From Emydura subglobosa (Eukaryota > Chordata > Testudines > Chelidae): a stretch of 64,000 bases of DNA. The DNA lies in assembly GCA_007922225.1 (NCBI GenBank), contig ML679995.1:6142689-6206688 (forward strand), in the 5' to 3' direction. A program made the translations under genes and the position numbers. Under the pieces are notes generated by a model, which worked only from the letters and a program-made list of their open reading frames with translations, did not search any database and was not told where the DNA came from. Each line of letters begins with the position of its first letter. The stretch's first letter is position 1. This document shows positions 43,814-54,053 of this stretch, piece after piece.

Positions 43814-44112
43814 GTGAAAAATCACTTTGGGGAAGAAAGGTAACAGGATCCACTGAGATGGCTCTTGGGGATCTACTACAAATAACCAGTATATGATCTG
43901 GAAATGAATCGGAGATCACTTTCATATTTTTAAATCAATAAATACTACTGAGACTTGTGTGATTATGGGAGACTAATTTCCCAGATCAGAGGACAAATTC
44001 TACACTAATGGTAGGACCCAGATGTTCCTGGATGTGATAGCTGAGAGATTTCGTCACAAAATAGTCACTGAACAAACAAGAGGTGATGCTCATTTAGATT
44101 TAGTATTAGTAG

Positions 44113-44763
44113 TGTGGTGAGGGAGGCCTGTTCTCCCCTCTGCGGTCGTGCGCCATCTTCGGCTACACTGGTGATATGGCTGGGTGGGAGCAGGGGAAGG
44201 GGCCCGGTCCTGCCCTCTACCCTGGGCCCCGACTCAGGGACCCTGTGAGGAGTAGCCTCAAACTGCTTAGTCTGGGTTGCCTCTCCTTGGCCCCACTGCT
44301 CGTGGTCCGCTTTCTGGAACTGGGGTGAGGGTTCCCCCCCGTCGCCGTGGGTCTTTCTGTCGCTGTGATCCTCCCCTGTTTGGGTGAGGTCACCCCACCT
44401 CAACTCTGCTACTCAGTTGTCTGGCAGCCAGGTCCTCCTTCAGGCCTCTGTGCCATAGACCCTTGGCCTGCTCGGATGGGCTTCTCCTGAACTCCTGTAC
44501 CTTGTGTTGTGGTAGCAACAGCAATCTCTCCAAGTTCTGTGGCAGCTCTGCTCCTCTTCTCAACTCCCTTTCAGCTGTCCCTATCTGCCTGACAGGGAGG
44601 CTTTTAACTGCTGGGGGCAAGACCCTTAATTGGCCTCAGCTGGTCTAATTGCCCTGGAGTAACCCCAACTTATTCACCCAGGGAACAAGGAGTTGTTGAT
44701 CCTGGGGTTAATATATATACCTGCCAATATTCTCCTATAGCCATCAGGTCTGGCCCTGTCACA
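44113..44763 (-). mobile_element. Solo LTR, antisense, inside CR1 ORF2
   Basis: On the minus strand it starts TGTGACAGGGCCAGACCTG and ends ...CAGGCCTCCCTCACCACA, giving TGTG...CACA termini and about 650 bp. A TATATATA-containing word lies about 45 bp from the start. The CR1 reading order resumes on both sides (DAHLDLVL left; LMEELVVKDR right), proving insertion. No clear target duplication is seen (left ATTAGTAG, right GAAGATAG). No internal retroviral sequence remains, so it is a recombined solo LTR. Confidence 0.8.
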
Positions 44764-44781
44764 GAAGATAGCGAGGACCTC

Positions 44782-45162
44782 ATGGAAGAACTAGTTGTAA
44801 AGGACAGGCTAGGTTCGAGTGATCATGAGCTGATTCAGTTTAAACAAAGTGGGGGGATACATAAAAATAGGTCTGTAACGAAGGCCCTTGATTTCAAAAG
44901 GGAAAACTCTAAAAAATTAAGGGAATTAGTTAGGGAAGTGGACTGGACTGCAGAACTCAAGGTTCTGAATGTGGAGAAGGCTTGGGAATCCTTTTATTTA
45001 AAGTTGCAGAAGCTATCTCAAGCCTGTCTCCCAATCAAGGAGAAAAAAGTCATAAGGAAGAGTCGTAGACTAAGCCAGATCCGCAAGCATCTCAAACTGG
45101 TTATTAAGAGAAAGCCTCCAAGGAATGGAAGATCCAGCAAGGAAAGCTACCTCTTTGAGTAA
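44782..45162 (+). pseudogene. CR1 endonuclease end and linker (126 codons)
   Basis: MEELVVKDRLGSSDHELIQF gives the conserved SDH box that closes the APE-type endonuclease. It is followed by a basic linker (LDFKRENSKKLRELVREVDW ... EKKVIRKSRRLSQIRKHLKL) found between endonuclease and RT in CR1. It is the longest undisturbed frame of the element and ends at a stop before the RT. Confidence 0.85.
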
Positions 45163-45483
45163 ATACTGAGGATGAGGTGGAGAATAAAGTTAATCTAGAT
45201 ATGGCCAAACACCAAAACAAATGCTTTACCTCCATTTTTAATAAGGGTAATAAGGACCGTAGGGAGAGTGGTAGGCTCACTAATAGATAGGAGAATATTG
45301 AAGTAGAAATGACCAGTTTAATGGAACCAAATTGGGGGGCCCGAATAATCTCCATCCACAAATATTAAAGGAATGGGCACACAAAATAGCAAGCCCAATA
45401 GCAAGGATTTTTAATGAAACCACAAACTGGGGAGTTGTATCCTCTGACTAGAAAATTTCTAATATGATACCTATTTTTAAGAA

Positions 45484-45505
45484 GGGCGGGGGGGGAGGGG
45501 GAGGG
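45484..45505 (+). other. G-quadruplex-capable tract in CR1
   Basis: GGG-C-GGGGGGGG-A-GGGGG-A-GGG gives four or more G3 tracts with one-base loops. It lies where CR1 normally encodes a short Gly-Lys-rich stretch before the RT, and is expanded here. Confidence 0.7.
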
Positions 45506-46740
45506 AAGTGATCCAGGAAACTACTGGCCCTTTAGTTTGACTTCAATTGTATGCAAAGTTTAGGAATAAAATTTGAAAGAGAAAGTAGTTAAGGACATAG
45601 CAGTAAATGGCAATTGAGATAATATACAACATGGTTTTACAAAAGGTAGATCGTGCCAGACCATCCTGATCTTTCTTTGAGAAGGTAACCAATTTTTTAG
45701 ACAAACGAAATGCAGTAGATCAAGTCTACCTGGATTTCAGTAAGGCAGTTGATACAGTTCCACATAGGAAATGATTAGTTAATTTGGAAAAGATGAGGAT
45801 TAATAAGAGAAATGAAAGGTGGGTAAATAATTGGTTAAAGGGAGACTACAACAGGTCATCCTGAAAAGGTGAACCCTCAGTTTGAAGGGAGGTCCCTAGT
45901 GGAGTTTCTCAGAGATGGGTTTTGGGAACAATCTTATTTAACATTTTAATGCATGACCTTGGCACAAAAACTGGGAGTGTGCTAATATAATTTGCTGTTG
46001 ACACAAAGTTGGGAGGTATTGACAGTGTGGAGGAGGTCCAGAATATCATAAAAGAAGCTATGTAGGACATTGAAAACCGGAGTAATGGAAATAGAATGAA
46101 ATGTAACAGTGAAAAGTGCAAAATTATGCATTTAGGGACTAACAACATGAATTTTTGCTAAACTGGGGATGTATAAGTTGGAGGCAACAGAGGAGGAGAA
46201 AGACCTGGGTGTGTTGGCTGATCACAAGATGACTGAGCCGCCAATGTAATACCACCTTGAAAAAGGCTAATGTAATCCTAGGATGCATCAGGCAAGATAT
46301 TTCCAGTAGAGATAGGAAATGTTGTTGCCTTACAAGGCACTGGTGAGAGCTCATCTGGAATACTGTGTGGAAATCTGATCTACCACCTTTAAGAAAGACG
46401 AATTCAAAGTGGCACAGGCTCATGGAAGGGCTGCTAGGATGATCATAGGAATAGAAAACCTGCCTTACGAGAGGAGACTCAAGTAGCTTAGCTTACTTAC
46501 CCTAACCAAAAGAAGGCTGAGGGCAGATATGATTGCTTTCTATAAATACATCAAAGGGATAAACACCCAGGAGGGAGACAAGCTATTTAAGTTAAGAGCC
46601 AGTGCTGACACAAGAACAAATGGATATAAACTGGCCATCGACATGTTTAGGCTTGAAATTAAACAAAGGTTTCTAACCATCAGAGGAGTAAAGTTCTGGA
46701 ACTGCCTTCCAAGGGGAGCAGTAAGTGAAATCTATGTCAA

Positions 46741-47554
46741 TTGCTTATGGTGCAGGTCCAACTGGACACCTGCGCGTTTTTTTTTCCTTTTGGGAGCTTG
46801 TCACCAGATCTCATACAGTGACCAACAGTAGATGTATTAGCATCTGGAACAAAGCACTGTAGCAAATGATTTTAAAACAAACAGCCGACACACACAATTA
46901 AACTCCTCTCATCTTACGTTACACGACAAGCAAAGTTAGACAGGCTTCTCTCTTGAGTTGCAGAAACAGAAGAGACCCAACATAAATTCTTTTAGCCAGC
47001 CCAGGAGGTCTTGGGACTTAGTCTGGTCTCAATTTGTTTATTTATTAACTGTACACCAGTACTGTTTCTGTGACCAGAAGTGGGTAACAAGCTTCTCTTA
47101 AGCTATTTTCCTTTCCAGAAAGCTTGAATCAGCCACGAGTCACCCTCCCCAGTAGTAGCTGGCCTGCCTTTGACTCACCAGTTTCACTTCTTCCTGCCTG
47201 AGTTTTTCTACCTGAGAAATCTTTAATCCAAGGCTACTCCAGGAACCACAATGAGTTTATAGCCTTCTTCCATACAGCAGCTCTGCCATGCAAAAGAGCC
47301 ACAGAACTTAAACTGACAAACAAAGGAGAATGCTGCTCAGCCATGTTCCTCTGGTTTGTAGCACTTTTTACAAACTGACTTTCTCTCTTCTCTGGCTGCT
47401 CTGCCACTAACCCCTGTTGCCATGTTTTATTTGCTACTGGATGGATTTCTCTGAGTTGTTTTACTCCTCTAGTGTAGAAAGTCGTTACATCCAGGAGGGT
47501 TTTTTAACTTTCCATAGTTACTACTTATTTTTAATAGTTGTAATAATGATTATA
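46741..47554. other. Unassigned
   Basis: Begins with an imperfect palindrome CAGGTCCAACTGGACACCTG at about 46755-46774 and a T run. No gene or further repeat is recognised. Confidence 0.3.
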
Positions 47555-47765
47555 GTTATAATTATTGTAGTATTTACTTGTATTATAAACGTATGGAGGC
47601 CCAAACCAAGTTTGGGGACCAGTTGTGCTAGGTGCTGTACAAACACATAGTAAGAGACCTAATGATCTTAGAGTCTAAGCAGAATAGAAGAAACACAGAT
47701 GAAGTAATTTGGCCAAGGTCACCCAGCATGTCAGTAGCAGAGCTGAAAGGAGAATATAGGTTATG
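47555..47765 (-). mobile_element. MIR/CORE-type SINE, antisense
   Basis: GGGGACCAGTTGTGCTAGG, TGCTGTACAAACACATAGTA, TTTGGCCAAGGTCACCCAGC and GTAGCAGAGCTGAAAGG in antisense order. Confidence 0.75.
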
Positions 47766-48784
47766 ATTAGATAGGTTAATCTAGTCTAATTATTAGTCAC
47801 TTGATCCTAATCTAATAACACACCCTTTCCCTTCCCAATGTCCAGATACCTTCTGGCAGGTGTCCTTTTCCACCTTTTCATGGCCATTAATAAACTACAA
47901 TGCAACTATTTACCCCACTCATCAGCGTCCAGATCTTTGACTGGTTTCGCACACAAAGAAATGGTGGGAGGTGGAAATAGCATCAGACGTTCTTCAGGGC
48001 ACTTCAGTGCCTCCTTACCCATATCCATCAACTTGTTTGCTAGCACTTGTAACGTGCCCTAGTGTAACATCTTTGCTTGGCTCCACATGTTTTATGCATC
48101 AGTTTCTCTAACATTCAAGCAGGCTTTATAGAGATATATTTAGAGACAGATATATGTGAACTATTAATTGTATATATTATATACAGTATATGGAGCAAGC
48201 AGGAGAAAGAGGGGATCTGATTACTCTAGGGCATCAGCTCCTTTCAACCAATAATAATTTAACATCTCTATTAACTACCTTTTGATGCTCTCTGTAGAGG
48301 GTACATACTGTTTTATATACAGGATGCATAATAAATTCCTATGAGATTATGCTGCAATTGAGTAGAAAGTCTATAATGCATAAGTGATGGAGATGCAAGC
48401 CAGCGAGGAAGGATTTTTCTTTGAAAATAAGGTCACATATTTATATCTCATAGGGCAACATTATGGATGTGGAGGAGAAAGAAGCACTGAGAAGCAAACA
48501 AGAGGTACAGATTTGCCCCTTGCATGTGTTCACTGTTTGATATTAGGATGACTCATGATAGGAAGTGAGATGCTGAATATAGAACTCCTGGGAAATTGTA
48601 ATAACTACTTGACTCCAGAATGAGTGGAGTCAAATGACTCTGGTCAATAGGGACAGCTGGAAAATGAGAAAGTCCATTTTGTGAAAAAATTGGAGATTTC
48701 AAAATTTGTTTTTGGTCCCATGCAGAACAAAAAAGAGACATTTTGACCTTTATTATGAAAAAACAGATGAAAGAGAGACCTATC
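47766..48784. other. Unassigned
   Basis: No gene is recognised. TATATATTATATACAGTATATG at about 48170-48190 is a short AT-rich palindrome. The stretch 48655-48745 has the A/T-rich repeat style (GAGATTTCAAAATTTG). Confidence 0.3.
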
Positions 48785-48880
48785 TATTCCAGTATGGCCA
48801 TTAGCCAGTGGTCAGGGTCACCCATCTGTGATGTAGGACACCCAAGTTCTGGTCCCTGTTCTTCCTGACTCAGAGCAAAG
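48785..48880 (+). mobile_element. tRNA-derived SINE head, copy 1
   Basis: GGCCATTAGCCAGTGGTCAGG (A-box-like), then ATGTAGGACACCCAAGTTCT then GGTCCC (B-box-like), the layout of a tRNA-headed SINE. Confidence 0.55.
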
Positions 48881-48949
48881 GGAGTTGACACTGGTTCTCC
48901 GGTTGGAGCAGTTCCATTTATATATAAATATTTATTTGGGCTCACAGCC

Positions 48950-49060
48950 AAGACTGACTCCATAGCCTGTTGGTTAAGACGTTCAGCTGCAATATGGGAA
49001 ACCAATGTTCAAGCCCATTCTCTGACTCTGGCAGAGGAAGGACTGAACTGGGCTTTCATA
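48950..49060 (+). mobile_element. tRNA-derived SINE head, copy 2
   Basis: ATAGCCTGTTGGTTAAGACG (A-box-like) and CAATGTTCAAGCCCATTCTC (B-box-like), about 35 bp apart, in the same orientation as copy 1. Confidence 0.6.
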
Positions 49061-50769
49061 CATTCCAGGGGCTGCCCTGACAACTGGCTGTTGAGGAGGT
49101 GGCCTTTCACTTATGTTCCCTTTGACCCCAAATTCCACCTGGGACCTGAGAAAAGTTCTCCATGAAAGTTTTGTCAAAACCACTGTGTTTCTGCAGAAAG
49201 TTACGGTGTCAGTGAATCAGCCTTTTATGATAAAGAAACCTCTCATTGAAAAAATTCCTGGTCAGCTCCAATGGTCAGGCCCTGGATGGAGATGTTTGCT
49301 GGCACTGTATCATTTCGAAAACAATGCTGTTCCAATGCCTGTGTGTATTGGAAACCCACTGGCAAAGTGTCACATCCTTCTGTAGTGGCTGGTCCATTAG
49401 AAGATGAGCAGCCTACTGCTAATATTAGCTAATGGAATTGGCCCTCTACTAATAAAGCTAAAGGAACATGCTCAAGGTGGTGGGCTGGGACTACAGCTGG
49501 TTGTGGGGTTCCTGACAAAACATTTTCTCATCCGAAAATATTGATCCGTCAAAACCAAAACTTCACGGGAAAGGGTCAGTGTCAATGAATCTCCCAATTA
49601 AAAACAAACAAAAATCCCTTCCCCAAAAAATCATCAAAATGTGTACAAGATGTAGCAAAACCTACCATTTCAGGCCCTCTATCTTGCTTTCTTCAGTGGT
49701 GGTCGCATGGTTTGGGGTGGTGATTTGGCTCTCTAGCCAGGTTACACTGATATTCTCTCCCCCTCTGGGGAAACAGATCCCTTAGTTTAAGTCTGGAAAA
49801 AACCAACAACAATGAAATGAAAAAAATCTTTGCCCTGCTGGGCTCAGCCTTCAATTCACTTCCTTGAATGTGAGCCTCAGTGGCAACAGCCTGTCTTACT
49901 ATCTGAATACCTGGGTCAGATTTACCTTCCTACCCAGGGTCTCTAGCATGCCATGCCTTGAGACAGTTCCTAGCCTGAGCCAAGCTTCTTGCACCACGAA
50001 GGAGCAGACTATCTGCTCTCCCCCAATGCTGCTGGGCTTTCTTCCTCTTAAATCCAGCACCCCATACCGATGTAACCTGGCAAGGCGAATTGCATGGGGT
50101 TCGCTAGCCCCAGACCTCCTAAAGGGTCCTCTTTCTACATTTTTGAAAGAAAAAAGTTCTGGTTCAAAATGAGTTTTTGTTTCAAAATTGTAGTCCATTT
50201 ATACTAAAAAGAGGAGATGAACAAAATGGTCACAATGAAACATTTTGACTGAACAAATCCTATTGTTTTCTGATTATCCATTCGCCCACAACTTTGAGAT
50301 TTCATCTTCTCGTCCCATTTTCAGCTGGGAAAAAAGTTTCCAGGCAACTCTAATCAGAACAGTTCTGAGTCCTATAAGCAGCAGCTGTTATATCGTTGTG
50401 TATGTGCTTGTGTCCACTCAGCTATAGTGTTGTGTTTGTATATGCATGCATCCACAGATATGCATGTATCTACAGGTGTGTGTGTGTGAGAGATGGGTGA
50501 CCCTGAAGGAAATCAGAACTTTGGCTCTGCTTATATAAACACTCAGAAGTTTGGAAGTTGATCTTCACTTTCCCATTCAAATCTTTCCAGCCTGTAAACC
50601 TGGGACAGAGATCTCATGTTCACAGGTTTTCTTGGAAGAATTCAGACACTTTTACTTCTCCTGATTAGAAGTAGCAGACAGACAGGCTTTCCCCACTAAT
50701 TCCGTCATTGACACAAACTAAAACTGAGAAATAAAGAAAAATATCCCAACACTTCAAAAAAGTGGGAGA
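49061..50769. other. Unassigned, with A/T-rich repeat pieces
   Basis: No gene is recognised. Segments near 49130-49275 (AAAGTTCTCCATGAAAGTTTTG ... CTGGTCAGCTCCAATGG), 49510-49640 and 50140-50350 carry words of the A/T-rich repeat family. Opposed frames at 49864-50172 (+) and 49899-50198 (-) have no domain. Confidence 0.35.
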
Positions 50770-51054
50770 AGATTCATGGTGCATATATGTTTCTTATTTT
50801 TCATCCACACTGCTAACGTAATTGTTCAATGAAAACATTTTTTTCATTAAAAAAATTCAAACAACTTTTGTTTTTTGTCAATTTGTTTTGAAAATTAAAA
50901 ACGATAACAGTGTTCAACAATCAAACTGAAAAAAAAAATTGGTTTAAAACAAAAAAACGCAGCATTGCAAAAATATGGAAATAACTTGGATTTTCAAACA
51001 AAACCCCGACATTTGACAAAGTCATTCATTTTTCACAGAAAAGTCCATTTTGTC

Positions 51055-51086
<32 letters not shown>

Positions 51087-51150
51087 TATTGCATCCAAAA
51101 ATGTTTTGATTAACATTTTTTGATATGTTCTAATTTTAACCTTCTGGATT
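50770..51150. repeat. A/T-rich dispersed repeat with A28 run
   Basis: AATTGTTCAATGAAAACATT, TTCAAACAACTTTTG, AAAGTCCATTTTGTC, then A28 at 51055-51082 and TTTTGATTAACATTTTTTG. Same family as 38.9-40.3 kb. Confidence 0.55.
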
Positions 51151-51230
51151 CTCCTCTCATTTAGACTGGCATAAATGAAATGTAACTTCAATGAAACCTC
51201 TGAAGGTGCAAGAGTGGAAAGCCACTGCTA

Positions 51231-51523
51231 GGATATGTCGACCCTTAAAACACTGTAGCACTTCAGTGTAGACACACTACAGCAATGGGAAAGGTTCTCC
51301 CACTGCTTTTAGTTAATCCACCACCCTGAGAGGCAGTAGCTAGATTAACAGAAGAAGTCTTCCATGGACCTAGCAGTCTCTACACCAGGGTTAGATCATC
51401 TTAATTACAGCTTGATCTAAGCTACAGAGGTAGGTTGGTGCCAGGCAGCTTACAGCGACCTAGTTGTGCATGTCTACACATAAATTTGTCTCCCACCGAT
51501 GTAAATGCCCTGCTACACAGACT
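51231..51523. mobile_element. Harbinger-type MITE abutting the larger element
   Basis: The left end GGATATGTCGACCCTTAAAAC and the following blocks (CACTGTAGCACTTCAGTGTAG, AAGGTTCTCCCACTG, CACCCTGAGAGGCAGTAGCTAG) parallel the first ~170 bp of the element at 51527 (CACTGCTGTAGTGCTTCAGTG, GAGGTTCTCCCATAGG, TCCCGAGAGGCGGTAGGTAG). It is a related non-autonomous copy immediately upstream in the same orientation. The right end is uncertain (GTGCATGTCTACACATAAAT at 51467-51486 is one candidate). Confidence 0.7.
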
Positions 51524-51980
51524 TACGGCTCGTCTACACTTAAAACGCTGTGGCTGCACTGCTGTAGTGCTTCAGTGAAGACTGTACCTTCACTGGTGGA
51601 AGAGGTTCTCCCATAGGCATAGGTACTTCACCTTCCCGAGAGGCGGTAGGTAGGTCGACCTAGCGCTGTCCATACCGGAGGTTTGGTCAATTTAACTGCA
51701 TCATTTAGGGGCTTGGCTTTTCATACCCCCTGAGCGATGTAGTTATACCAATCTTATGTCCTAGTGTCCACCAAGGCTCAGTAACACCACCGCTCTGAGT
51801 GGTGAAGAACCATGCTCGATGTACATAGCTCGACACAGTGTGTGTGTGTAGACACTGTGTTGCTTGTGTTGCCCCTAACTGTTCTTCAGCAGCTGTCCCA
51901 TGCTCCCCGACACTGACTGCTTTGATCACCATTGTGAACTCCCTGCAAACTTTTGAAATTCCTATTCCTGACTGCCCGGC

Positions 51981-53379
51981 TTGCCTAGCACACCGAGCAG
52001 CTCTCCATTGTTGAGTGTGACCGCTCAGCTGACCGTGCCAGCTACACGCTCCAGACACACTTCTACCCGGAGTAGACAAGAGATGTTGGATCTCCCAGAC
52101 CTGTGGGGAGAAAAGGCTCTGCAGGTACAGCTCAGAACCAGCTCTAGAGATATTGACATCTATAAGCAGATTGCTCATGGGACACAAGAGACAAGGGCCC
52201 AGCGGCAGTGGCATGTGAAAGCCAAGGAGATGGGGCAGGCCGACCAGAAGGTCGGGGTACCAACAAACTATCTAGCTCTGCGTTACAGACCTGCTGAACT
52301 CAGCAGAGACCCTCCCCCCGCAACACACACACTCCAACATGGATACGTCTGAGGTGGCTGACTCACGGTCTCCTGCTATGAATAGCGAGGAGGAGGAGAT
52401 GGTGTATGAGGAACCATCTGCGCAGTGAACCAGGACCTGTTTTTGGTTCCACCCCAGTCCAGTCGAGGCCGGGGGAGCCCGAGGCAGGGGACGGAACCTC
52501 GAGTTGGTATTAGATACATTTTCAGTTACAGCGATGGCACCCCCAAAATAGCAGGGCACATCTTCTGACTTATTGATTTTCCTTGTGCTAGAAGAGGTAG
52601 TGGTGCAACCAAGAGAGGTAGAGTTGCTATCCGCTTTTCATTCCCCTCCAGAGGTAGCCGGGGGGAGCCATGCGGAGTAGATTCTTCATGTAAATTGGGA
52701 TGTCCCTTGATCCCTCCGGAGAACTCTGAGTGAAACTTTCTCGGAGGTACTTTGCAATCCTCAGCCACGGGTTTCTAGGGAGGGCTGCCTTATTTCTTCC
52801 TCCACAGTAGGAGACTTTCCCACGTCACTCAGAGACTTCAGCAGGCACCACGGCAACACACAGGAACAGAATATGGACCCAGGCAGTTTCTGGACACCAT
52901 CTGTAGCTGTGCTCTCTCTGACTTGGTTACCCTCAGGAGTGAGATCAGCTAAAGTCCCCCCCGCCTGTGGGAAACGGTTCCAGGATTCAGTGCCATTGCC
53001 CTATCCTACTAGATTCATGCGACCAAGCAATTCCCTCCTCGTTTCCTCAACCCCGGTACGCCATACACCCCATGGCTGGTGCTGTGACTGGCATCGTGCA
53101 CAAGAAATTCCAAGCAAAACTGAGAATGTATTACCTAAAACTTTAGGGAAGCAAAACTCAGGTGGACCTGCAGTTTCAACAATCCTTGGCTCACCTCCGT
53201 CTGCAGCCCATTCAGAGCTCAATAATTGGGACCTTCCTGTAACCCCCCTCAACATTCTGCATGGCAACAGGGATCGCTGCACTCCCCCTACCCGCTCTGT
53301 CCTGGGAGACGCTGAAGACAATCACAGCTTTACCTGCACACTGATCTGTGAAAGCCATGGCTGGTGTATGTGGAGCTGA
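51981..53379 (+). pseudogene. MYB/SANT-like partner gene of Harbinger (broken)
   Basis: Harbinger elements encode a second protein with a MYB/SANT-like trihelix domain that binds the element ends and helps bring the transposase to the nucleus. Here the first open part (51981-52352) reads RQEMLDLPDLWGEKALQ, VQLRTSSRDIDIYKQIAHGT and QWHVKAKEMGQADQKV, the expected trihelix spacing of LWGEEA..QLR..HRN.DIY..IA...VKELRQAYQK-type proteins. An acidic stretch EEEEMVYEEPSAQ follows near 52390-52425 and then a stop. A later frame (52873-53379) ends CESHGWCMW, probably the C-terminus, in a different frame. Stops and shifts make it a pseudogene. Assignment rests on pattern and context. Confidence 0.7.
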
Positions 53380-53479
53380 AATGGATATGAATGTTCCTTC
53401 TCCTTGCTAAGTTCTGCTCTATTCATGTATTGGTTTTAAGTTGCATTGTATTTATTTTTTTGCGCTGATTTTGTTACAA

Positions 53480-53485
53480 AATAAA
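53480..53485 (+). terminator. Poly(A) signal of the MYB-like gene
   Basis: AATAAA in ACAAAATAAAATTCTATTAC, about 100 bp after the probable end of the MYB-like coding part. Confidence 0.6.
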
Positions 53486-53512
53486 ATTCTATTACTTGGA
53501 GCATAATTCATC

Positions 53513-53518
53513 TTTATT
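53513..53518 (-). terminator. Poly(A) signal of the transposase gene
   Basis: TTTATT on plus gives AATAAA on minus (CTAATAAAGATG), facing the plus-strand signal at 53480. The two 3' ends of the transposon genes therefore probably overlap by a few tens of bases. Confidence 0.5.
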
Positions 53519-53608
53519 AGTTCAAAACGTATTCTGCAGAGTGCTCAGCAATTCTGAAAGCAACCAATAACTTGTTGCTGCACACTGTCTCACAACTCAT
53601 AGGCTCAG

Positions 53609-54053
53609 TGTGACAGTGTGTATTAGGCCCAAAGGCCCCCACTGGAGGCCTCAGGATCCTACCTCACACCATCCCTGAAAGGAGCAGTAGAAAAGTCCTC
53701 CAGGCTGTCTCGAGTGGCTGAAGGAGAAGCAGCCAATTGGTGAGAGGGTTCAGGCAGCAGCCAATCAGGGCCCAGCAGGCCCATATAAAAAGAGCTGCAG
53801 TACTGGAGCTGCAGGAGTGAGTACTGTGTTCCTGGCTGGCTGAAGGAGAAGAAGGACCATGGATAGATCAGTTGCTGACAGGGAGCAGGGTATCAAGAAG
53901 AAGCTCCTGGCTGGCTGCTGGGACTAAGTACAAGACAGCAGCCCTACAGACTGTGTGTGACTCGGCCAGAGAGCTGAGTTGTTGAAAACCCACCTGACAA
54001 ACCACCAGCAAGGGTCACTGCAGACTAAGAGTGCAGGCATACGCACCCCGCCA
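53609..54053 (+). mobile_element. Solo LTR within the Harbinger element
   Basis: Starts TGTGACAGTGTGTATTAGGC and probably ends GCACCCCGCCA, about 445 bp. It contains CCAAT at 53732 and 53761 and a TATA box at 53784-53790 (CCCATATAAAAAGAGCTGC). The promoter core is homologous to the LTR at 59367, with the same CCAAT-TATA spacing of 23 bp. To its right the transposase reading resumes (minus strand GTGCAGAATAACC), but to its left the expected continuation is missing, so the insertion came with a deletion or a later loss. No target duplication is seen. Confidence 0.7.
53784..53790 (+). promoter_or_regulatory. LTR TATA box
   Basis: TATAAAA in GGCCCATATAAAAAGAGCTG, 23 bp after the start of a CCAAT box at 53761. 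Confidence 0.65.

Larger units (their letters stand above)
43551..46740 (+). pseudogene. CR1 LINE ORF2 pseudogene (endonuclease + RT)
   Basis: The longest sense CR1 here. After removing an antisense LTR (44113-44763), the order is that of CR1 ORF2, the protein that nicks DNA and primes reverse transcription. The endonuclease shows ITETWW and GGVALYMND (43640-43780), a decayed IMGD box near 43965, DAHLDLVL before the LTR, and the terminal GSSDHELI after it. The RT shows VYLDFSKAVDTVPHR near 45730 and, at 45990, FAVDTKLGG where active elements have FADDTK, so a catalytic aspartate is lost. Downstream come CNSEKCKIMHLG and CLTLTKRRLRADMIAFYKYI-type blocks. Many stops are present, and the terminal TCATAGA tail is absent after 46740. 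Confidence 0.9.

Noticed and set aside
52873..53379. 168-codon frame as an independent gene
   Set aside because: It lies between the MYB-like N-terminus and its poly(A) signal inside the Harbinger element, so it is treated as the frameshifted C-terminal part.
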